Assembly: GCA_903870185.1 (NCBI GenBank)
Contig: CAIQCE010000132.1
Span: 1-11,597, forward strand
Source of the DNA: an uncultured Gammaproteobacteria bacterium
GTDB taxonomy: Bacteria; Pseudomonadota; Gammaproteobacteria; Coxiellales; Coxiellaceae
DNA: 11,597 bases
Direction of reading: 5' to 3'
Positions within the stretch are counted from its first letter, which is position 1. Every line of letters starts with the position of its first letter. The notes below the pieces were generated by a model. It made no database searches. It saw only the letters and a program-made list of their open reading frames with translations, and was not told where the DNA came from. Positions 6,211 through 11,597 of the stretch are shown piece by piece. The position numbers and the translations under genes are program-made.

Positions 6211-7827
6211 CTACTTAGCTTTTTCAATCAACTGACGTTTTCCTTTCGATTTCGCTTCCTTACGTGAAGCATTGAGTATTAACTCAGCTTCTTTGAAAGG
6301 CACAGTCACAAAAGAGAAAGTATCGAAAATTTCAATTTCCTTAATTCGCTTAGGATTCATATCCATATTTTTTGTGATAAAGCGAATCACTTTTTGCGGA
6401 GACATTTGATCCTTTTTACCTAAAGCGACAAATAATCGAGTTGTTCCTGATTTATCCACTGATTCTGAATCAGAAGAATCATGGCGCTGATTGTTAGACT
6501 GAGACTGAGATTGTGAGTGAGAATCAAAATCACCCAACTCCGCTTGAAAAGACTGCTGCAATAAAGCTGAAACGATAAGAGTCGGATCATTATCCCGAAT
6601 AAGATCCTTGGCTAAACTGGAATAATTAGGATTAACTCCATCAGCTAAAATGGCATCTAAAGCTTGTTGAATACGTTTAACTTTAGTCTTCAAAATATCT
6701 TTCAAATTCGGCAACTGACCTTTACGAATATCAGCCTGAGTCACTCGTTTAATCGCCGTCAGATTTCGATATTCACTCGGAGTAATAAAGGTAATCGCAA
6801 CACCTTGCTTTCCAGCTCGGCCGGTTCTTCCGATTCGATGCACATAAGTTTCAGCGCTTTGAGGTAATGCAAAGTTAATCACATGAGTTAGATTATTCAC
6901 GTCAATACCGCGAGCAGCGACATCGGTTGCGACTAAAATATTAGCCTTTTTCTCTTTAAATTTCTTCAATCGAAGTTCACGAATATTTTGAGACACATCT
7001 CCATGAAGAGCTTCAACCGTGTATCCACGACCTAAAAGTTGCTTCGACAAATCATCTACATCAAGCTTAGTTCGGCAGAACACCACGGCATAGAATTCAT
7101 CTTCAAAATCAATAATTCTACACAAGGCATCAAATCGATCACCTTTTTTCACTTCAAAATAAATCTGTTCAGTCAGATTGCTAGAAAGCTGTTCTTTTTT
7201 CACTGAGACGATTTTTTTATCTCGCATATATTTATCAGTGATATTCAAAATCGGCTTCGGCATAGTCGCTGAAAATAAGAAAGTTCTACGTTCTTTAGGT
7301 GCTGCTTTTAGAATAGTCTCAACATCATCAATAAAGCCCATTCTCAGCATTTCATCAGCTTCATCTAAAACCACATAACTAAGTTCTGAAAGATTAATCG
7401 TCTTTCTTTGTAGATGATCGATTAAACGACCAGGAGTAGCAACGATAATGTCCTTACCCTTCTTAAGTCGACGCAATTGTTCCTGCATCGATTGACCACC
7501 ATAGATAGGTACTATTTCTACTGATTTATTAACTCTCAAGGATCCTAGCTCTTCAGCGACCTGAATAGCCAACTCACGAGTCGGGACTAAAATCAAAGCT
7601 TGTATAGCACCCTTGGCGGATTTTAATTTTTCTAATAAGGGAATACCGAAAGCAGCTGTCTTACCCGTCCCCGTCTGGGCTTGAGCAATTAAATCCCATT
7701 TCCCTTCTAAAATCAGAGGGATAGCCTGCTCCTGTATAGGAGATGGCTCTTCAAAGCCTTTGCGCTCTAGGACTTTTAATACATCTTGGGATAGGCCTAG
7801 GGCTTTGAATTTGTCTAAATTGGGCAT
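6211..7827 (-). CDS. deaD: DEAD-box ATP-dependent RNA helicase, DeaD/CsdA type
   Basis: The enzyme unwinds short RNA duplexes using ATP; members of this group act in ribosome assembly, mRNA decay and cold adaptation. The 538 residues show every core motif: a Q motif (about 7-36), AQTGTGKT (50-57), PTREL (82-86), TPGR (131-134), DEAD (155-158), SAT (186-188), DVAARGID (302-309) and HRIGRTGR (330-337). A helical region follows, then a Ser/Gln-rich linker (about 432-460) with an SQSQSQS run. A C-terminal domain (about 463-538) starts with TRLFVALGKKD and looks like the DbpA RNA-binding fold. DeaD is usually longer (about 600-630 residues), so this is a compact version. It could also be named rhlE- or dbpA-like, but the overall layout favours DeaD. 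The ATG at 7827 has only a weak GAGAA ribosome site. It is 114 bases from the gene upstream and probably has its own promoter. Confidence 0.93.
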   Translation of the reverse strand: MPNLDKFKALGLSQDVLKVLERKGFEEPSPIQEQAIPLILEGKWDLIAQAQTGTGKTAAFGIPLLEKLKSAKGAIQALILVPTRELAIQVAEELGSLRVNKSVEIVPIYGGQSMQEQLRRLKKGKDIIVATPGRLIDHLQRKTINLSELSYVVLDEADEMLRMGFIDDVETILKAAPKERRTFLFSATMPKPILNITDKYMRDKKIVSVKKEQLSSNLTEQIYFEVKKGDRFDALCRIIDFEDEFYAVVFCRTKLDVDDLSKQLLGRGYTVEALHGDVSQNIRELRLKKFKEKKANILVATDVAARGIDVNNLTHVINFALPQSAETYVHRIGRTGRAGKQGVAITFITPSEYRNLTAIKRVTQADIRKGQLPNLKDILKTKVKRIQQALDAILADGVNPNYSSLAKDLIRDNDPTLIVSALLQQSFQAELGDFDSHSQSQSQSNNQRHDSSDSESVDKSGTTRLFVALGKKDQMSPQKVIRFITKNMDMNPKRIKEIEIFDTFSFVTVPFKEAELILNASRKEAKSKGKRQLIEKAK

Positions 7828-7891
7828 AAAATTCTCGTAGAATAATCAGTAGGTTGGGGAGCTTAGCATAAGGATTGCTAGAATACAAACT

Positions 7892-7919
7892 CGTATATCT
7901 CAAGTAGGGTTGTCGCCAA
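7892..7919 (-). promoter_or_regulatory. Possible promoter of the helicase gene
   Basis: On the minus strand TTGGCG (7919-7914), a 16-base spacer and TATACG (7897-7892) match the sigma70 consensus at four of six bases each. This would leave a leader of about 60 bases before the ATG at 7827. A short TAGCA/TGCTA hairpin falls within that leader. The match is moderate and readthrough from the upstream operon is also possible, since no terminator is seen in 7828-7941. Confidence 0.3.
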
Positions 7920-7941
7920 TAACAAGGTAAATCCTGATCGT

Positions 7942-9693
7942 CTATTTAAGTACTAAAGTTGGCATATTCATTAGCTTAATCCATTCAACCTTCTGCAGCT
8001 TTTCTAGAGGTTCGATGGCCTCTAATGGTGAATAAAGATATATCTCCAATATTTCATCCAAGCTAATGGAAAGTTGGGTGGAGGATTGAGTTATTAAAAT
8101 TGTATCATTATCACAATGAACACAGATATCATTCTCATTAATCGATTTTGAACCCCCAATACAAACCCTTAGCCCCATTAAATAACTTGCAGCAATCAAG
8201 CAAAATATATCGGGTGAAATTGGATTTAAAAAATAAATGTTTTGAGCCTCTCCCCATTTAGAATTTTTATAATATGCACAAATTGTCCGTACTAAGAGAT
8301 CAGCTTCAATACGAGTCATTGGAGTCTCTCTAAAATAGATAGCCTCTGAGGACTCTGGCTCTCCAGCCCACCCCTTCCAACAAGTTAAAAAATCATTAGA
8401 GAATATACTGTTACAATTATTAAAATGTCTTTGAAGATTAAAAAGCCCACTGTCTTTTGAAATTGGCGCAAGAATATCAAAATTAATAAGAGTATTAATG
8501 GTCTCTATACTAATATTATGAGCCAGAATTTCAGACACACTTAGTCCATGCTCTGAAAGTACTAAAGCTTGAATCATTTCAGCGTTTAAAGCTAAAGGTA
8601 AATTTATTTCAAGATAATCACGATATAGAGGATGCTGATCTAGCAAGGGACCTACCTGACCGTCAAGATTTTTTTCACAAATAGAAATCCTATTATTCAA
8701 AGGATTCAGTATTAATAATGGATTGGGGATTAACTGACTTTCATGTGATATCTTTTGAGAAATTGGCTTTTCTAAATCAAGTAAAAACTTATTATTTGCA
8801 ATCAAAATAACCCCATTATAATGAGATGTCATAGGATCTGTATGCCAATCAAAGCCAGGTATATTACTTTCTAGAAATAAATCTTTCTCGCTTTTTACTA
8901 AAACTCGATAATTTGTATTTTTCAGTCTTTTATCAAACCAATCTTGATAGTCTTTACCCAAATGGAGATCTCCTCCTCGAACAAAATATGGCTCTGGCTC
9001 ATTATTAGCAAGATGGACATGAGGGAATGCTAGCACCCCATCATCAGAACAAGCAAATAAACAACGATTAATGAAACTTAATTGCGGATAAAAATGAATA
9101 CTATCATAAGCATATAAAAAACGAATAGCACGATTTTTAATAGGAAAATTTTGCTTTAATGAGGAAAATAAAATTAATAAATTTTTGGGCCTAACACTCA
9201 TATTTTGCCCATTAAAAAATCCAGAATAGCCCATAGGACCAATATTCCCTTCAGCAATTGAAATCACAAGCTGATCGGGAAATAGACTAGCAAGCCAAGC
9301 ACCAGTCCATCCCATATAATTGTGAACATCAAGAATCACATCCCCAGCTTTAAGGTAATTTTTTGCATTTTCAATAACTGAAGTCAACGAACGTCCAGAC
9401 TCATTAAAGGGTTGAAAGGCTGGATAAGGATCTTTTATAAGCATTGGCTCAGCATTGAAAAAAGGAGAGGATGACACCTCACTCTCAGAAAGAATACGGG
9501 CCTTTATAACATTAAAATCCTTAAGAGAGCTACCCATAGATGGCTCATTGAACATTGGAAATCCACTAATCACTGGGATCGATATAGCACAATTAGCGCA
9601 ATGCAACCATCCTTCTTCTTGATGAATTTCATCCCATTGAAGCTGACTATTACATAATACACAACCAAGATAATTTAAAAATTTTGTTATCAT
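7942..9693 (-). CDS. Multidomain protein: zinc ribbon, degenerate methyltransferase fold, adenylation-like C-terminus
   Basis: The 583 residues do not match one family I know. A zinc ribbon with C11, C14, C32 and C35 opens the protein, like that before many small methyltransferases. Residues about 95-300 resemble a class I methyltransferase, but the SAM-binding loop reads LDVHNYMGWTGAWLA (121-135) in place of D-x-G-x-G-x-G, so SAM use is doubtful. A winged-helix-like stretch follows at about 372-410 (LVLSEHGLSVSEIL). Residues about 440-545 have the flavour of the first subdomain of an ANL adenylating enzyme (AIYFRETPMT, then DIFCLIAASYLMGLRVCIGG), but the protein ends before any ATP-binding P-loop could occur. 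It starts 3 bases after the microprotein stop with no clear ribosome site, so it is probably coupled and belongs to the acylation operon. Domain calls beyond the ribbon are tentative; a regulatory or donor-handling role is only a guess. Confidence 0.8.
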   Translation of the reverse strand: MITKFLNYLGCVLCNSQLQWDEIHQEEGWLHCANCAISIPVISGFPMFNEPSMGSSLKDFNVIKARILSESEVSSSPFFNAEPMLIKDPYPAFQPFNESGRSLTSVIENAKNYLKAGDVILDVHNYMGWTGAWLASLFPDQLVISIAEGNIGPMGYSGFFNGQNMSVRPKNLLILFSSLKQNFPIKNRAIRFLYAYDSIHFYPQLSFINRCLFACSDDGVLAFPHVHLANNEPEPYFVRGGDLHLGKDYQDWFDKRLKNTNYRVLVKSEKDLFLESNIPGFDWHTDPMTSHYNGVILIANNKFLLDLEKPISQKISHESQLIPNPLLILNPLNNRISICEKNLDGQVGPLLDQHPLYRDYLEINLPLALNAEMIQALVLSEHGLSVSEILAHNISIETINTLINFDILAPISKDSGLFNLQRHFNNCNSIFSNDFLTCWKGWAGEPESSEAIYFRETPMTRIEADLLVRTICAYYKNSKWGEAQNIYFLNPISPDIFCLIAASYLMGLRVCIGGSKSINENDICVHCDNDTILITQSSTQLSISLDEILEIYLYSPLEAIEPLEKLQKVEWIKLMNMPTLVLK

Positions 9694-9696
9694 TTT

Positions 9697-9843
9697 TTAA
9701 TGGCCAAAGTAAATAATTTCAGGAGATTTGATAGAGCTATAGGATATGATTAGAATAATCAAGCCTGTATACCAAAGATACAAAAGAATATAAACCAAAC
9801 TTTTAGGTAAAAATCTTAATAGGAAAAAATATGTTTTAGTCAT
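9697..9843 (-). CDS. DltX-like membrane microprotein with C-terminal tyrosine motif
   Basis: A 48-codon frame fills the gap between the MBOAT gene and the 583-residue gene. It begins with ATG at 9843, 5 bases after the MBOAT stop, with AGGA 8 bases upstream. Its TAA lies 3 bases before the next ATG. The protein has a short basic N-terminus, one hydrophobic span (about 15-38, with LVYILLYLWYTGLIILII) and a short tail that ends in IIYFGH (43-48). In Dlt systems DltX is a microprotein of this size and topology. MBOAT DltB transfers the acyl group to the tyrosine of its C-terminal hexapeptide (F-I-Y-x-x-F type, as I remember it), and DltD then takes it. Here Y45 sits at the same place, four from the end, on the expected outer face. 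The last residue is His instead of Phe. The position next to MBOAT and SGNH genes supports the call strongly. Function is inferred. Confidence 0.82.
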   Translation of the reverse strand: MTKTYFFLLRFLPKSLVYILLYLWYTGLIILIISYSSIKSPEIIYFGH

Positions 9844-9848
9844 GAATA

Positions 9849-10958
9849 CTATCCTAATTTAGTCAAAAAAAAAGCTAACACAGGCTTTGCAGATATTAAC
9901 CACATAAAAGTGGCTCCAATGGTTATAAAATTTTTTAAAGGAGCAGGCAATTTAATCAGCCTTAGAAAATCATTACGTTGATAAACACGACATAAAATAA
10001 TTCCGAGAGCCTGGTACATGCCCCATAATAGATAATAAAAGCTTAAAGAATGCCATACACCTATACCCATCATGGCCAATATAATAGCTAAAACAGCACT
10101 TCTTGAATATGCAAGTACAGGCATATAAATATAATCTTTACACCAACTTGATAATGTAATATGCCATCTTTGCCAAAAATCAATTAAATTTTTGGCAAGA
10201 TATGGGCAGTTAAAATTCTCTTCCAGCTTGAGACCCCAAATTTGAGAAAATCCAAGAGCCACATCTACATAACCACTAAACACAGCATATAAAACCAACC
10301 AATCATTAGCTGAAGTTACGAAATTTAATGCAATCCCTGGAGTTAAATAGATATGAAGAATTGTATCTGCCTTAAACCGTAATAGATATGCCCCAATCAG
10401 AACTGCTTTTGCATAGCCATACAATATTCGCTCTAGACCCTCTATAGCATTGCCCCACGAATAATATCGCCTCTGACATTCACGCTGAAAATGGGGGTAT
10501 CGATGAATAGGCCCTACCATAAGAACAGGAAGAAATAATTGGTAATGCAGGTAGTCTCTAAGGTGAATAGCACCAATCATTCCCTTATAAGCCTCTACTA
10601 GAACGTGAATGTGCCTGCAGGTATAATAAGAAATCCCCAGAAAAACAACTGGACCTAGTGAAGCCAGGCCATCCTGGACAGTATACTGATAAACCAAAAA
10701 TACAAGTGAAACCAACAAAACAACAAAAACATAAATTTTCATATTTTTATGCTTATATTTCAAACTGAACCATACTAATAATGAGCTCAGCAATAGCCAT
10801 AAAAGAGAAAATGGTGATGCAAAAGCTAAAAATAATGCAGTACTTAGGGATATTCCATCAAGACTCCAGCGCTTTGGAAGTATAAAATAAATCAAAGTAG
10901 TGCCAATAAGCCATAAAAAAATACCAATTTGGAAATTATTAATTAACCAGGAATTCAT
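9849..10958 (-). CDS. MBOAT family O-acyltransferase, DltB/AlgI-like
   Basis: This inner-membrane enzyme should take an acyl group from a cytoplasmic thioester and pass it to the outer face. The 369 residues are mostly hydrophobic helices with family motifs in order: GISYYTCRHI (108-117), LPVLMVGPIHRYPHF (143-157), SGYVDVALGF (228-237), ENFNCPY (247-253), FWQRWHITLS (261-270) with H266, and the likely catalytic H303 in GVWHSLSFYYLLWG (300-313). It is shorter than DltB (about 400) and AlgI (about 500). The PLGG motif that usually follows YIY is replaced by PVLAY. Its C-terminus (FLTKLG) has no tyrosine shuttle motif, which fits a separate microprotein next door. The ATG at 10958 has AAGG 6 bases upstream. 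The first 20 bases overlap the end of the SGNH gene, so the two are translated together. The acyl group cannot be told from sequence. Confidence 0.93.
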   Translation of the reverse strand: MNSWLINNFQIGIFLWLIGTTLIYFILPKRWSLDGISLSTALFLAFASPFSLLWLLLSSLLVWFSLKYKHKNMKIYVFVVLLVSLVFLVYQYTVQDGLASLGPVVFLGISYYTCRHIHVLVEAYKGMIGAIHLRDYLHYQLFLPVLMVGPIHRYPHFQRECQRRYYSWGNAIEGLERILYGYAKAVLIGAYLLRFKADTILHIYLTPGIALNFVTSANDWLVLYAVFSGYVDVALGFSQIWGLKLEENFNCPYLAKNLIDFWQRWHITLSSWCKDYIYMPVLAYSRSAVLAIILAMMGIGVWHSLSFYYLLWGMYQALGIILCRVYQRNDFLRLIKLPAPLKNFITIGATFMWLISAKPVLAFFLTKLG

Positions 10959-11597
10959 TTTTAACCTTATTTAAATACCACCTAACAAATATGATACGAC
11001 CATATTTGTTCAAATGCGCCCCATCCGCATAATATTTTAGAGACTGACTAGGAAAAGACCACAGATCCAAGTCATATTGCTTTGAAAGACTTTTAACAGA
11101 AGAGTCTTTTTTTTCAATAAAATTCGAACCATATAAGCGAGTGAGCTCAGCAGAACGACTCATAGAAATCAAAACAACATGGATTTTATTTTGATGGGCC
11201 TTATCAATAAATTCTTTATATTTATGCGAAAAATTTGGATTTGATAAAACAACTCTTATTGAGTAACTTGTTAACGGCTTTAAAACAGTACTACTCAACA
11301 CTGAATCTTCTTGAATATTATTTACAAATATATCTTCTGAATTTTCGACTGAAAATTTAAAATTTTCAAAAAAAACAAAATAATGAAAAATAAATTTTAG
11401 AACTGCATTATTTACATCCCGTGAAAATTGCCTTGAAAATATCTCTCTCTTCTTAATTGGGCTTAACACAAATAGATCTGCTTCAAGAAAGACCAATTTT
11501 GGTTTTGCAGAAATAATGGCGTCAAGCAACGTATCAAATTGATCCGGTTGAGCAGAAGGGAAAGCGAAACGAACAAACTTAATATCCAATCCTGAAG
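10939..11597 (-). CDS. SGNH/DltD-like acyl transferase, N-terminus outside window
   Basis: The frame is open to the right edge (218 codons visible); the first possible start inside it is a TTG with no ribosome site, so the true start lies beyond 11597. The clearest motif is DGAHLNKYGR near the C-terminus. This is the block V Asp and His of the SGNH catalytic triad (codons at about 11025-11023 and 11016-11014), in the form typical of DltD and AlgX-like proteins. Residues encoded near 11505-11470 (AKPKLVFLEADLF) fit the strand that follows the first SGNH blocks, and HVVLISMSRSAE resembles a later core strand. The nucleophile Ser block and any membrane anchor would be off the window. In Dlt systems this partner receives the acyl group from the microprotein tyrosine and gives it to the polymer. 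The gene overlaps the MBOAT gene by 20 bases. It is very AT-rich: 11341-11400 has 8 G or C in 60. Confidence 0.78.
   Translation of the reverse strand, partial: SGLDIKFVRFAFPSAQPDQFDTLLDAIISAKPKLVFLEADLFVLSPIKKREIFSRQFSRDVNNAVLKFIFHYFVFFENFKFSVENSEDIFVNNIQEDSVLSSTVLKPLTSYSIRVVLSNPNFSHKYKEFIDKAHQNKIHVVLISMSRSAELTRLYGSNFIEKKDSSVKSLSKQYDLDLWSFPSQSLKYYADGAHLNKYGRIIFVRWYLNKVKNEFLVN

Noticed and set aside
6190..6220. Terminator just after the helicase stop
   Set aside because: The CTTAGC copies there are in direct, not inverted, orientation, so no stem forms beside the TTTT run.
6664..7378. Plus-strand frames at 6664-6867 and 7178-7378
   Set aside because: They are antisense shadows of the helicase motif regions.
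2501..7920. TGTCGCCAA at both 2501-2509 and 7911-7919 as a shared operator
   Set aside because: A 9-base match in two intergenic regions of opposite layout is too short, and flanking bases differ; chance is likely.
7942..9693. Calling the 583-residue protein a functional SAM methyltransferase
   Set aside because: The glycine-rich SAM loop is replaced by DVHNYMGW, so only the fold, not the activity, can be supported.

Overview
The window reads as an AT-rich Gram-negative genome, most likely a gammaproteobacterium. The order Legionellales is my best guess, because the left-edge phosphatase carries motifs I remember from Legionella Wip-type phosphatases. That placement is inference. There are eight coding regions, two of them running off the window. 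No tRNA, rRNA, CRISPR array or insertion sequence was seen.

Left block (1-2429, minus strand): an M32 zinc carboxypeptidase is followed after 2 bases by a PPP-family metallophosphatase cut by the left edge. A divergent intergenic region (2430-2552) separates them from a plus-strand Cu(I)-type P1B ATPase. The good promoter there implies that the ATPase starts at 2553, not at the first in-frame ATG (2514). The ATPase has a TGD actuator motif instead of TGE and an unusual C-terminal extension. It is followed by a 213-residue unrecognised protein built of two copies of a ~58-residue unit. The ribosome-binding site of that protein lies in the arm of a perfect hairpin. A convergent gap with another hairpin ends this block.

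Middle: a DEAD-box RNA helicase of the DeaD/CsdA kind with a DbpA-like C-terminal RNA-binding domain (6211-7827, minus).

Right block (7942-11597, minus strand) is the most interesting part: a tight four-gene run. It consists of an SGNH/DltD-like transferase (partial), a DltB/AlgI-type MBOAT acyltransferase, a 48-codon single-span membrane microprotein that ends in I-I-Y-F-G-H, and a 583-residue multidomain protein. The last has a zinc ribbon, a methyltransferase-like fold lacking the SAM glycine motif, a winged-helix-like stretch and what looks like the start of an adenylation domain. The microprotein has the layout of DltX, the 'acyl shuttle' of teichoic acid D-alanylation, with the tyrosine four residues from the C-terminus. 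I infer that this block is a Dlt-like system that moves an acyl group across the inner membrane onto an envelope polymer. MBOAT would load the tyrosine of the microprotein and the SGNH protein would pass the group on. The activating ligase and carrier protein are not in the window as intact genes.
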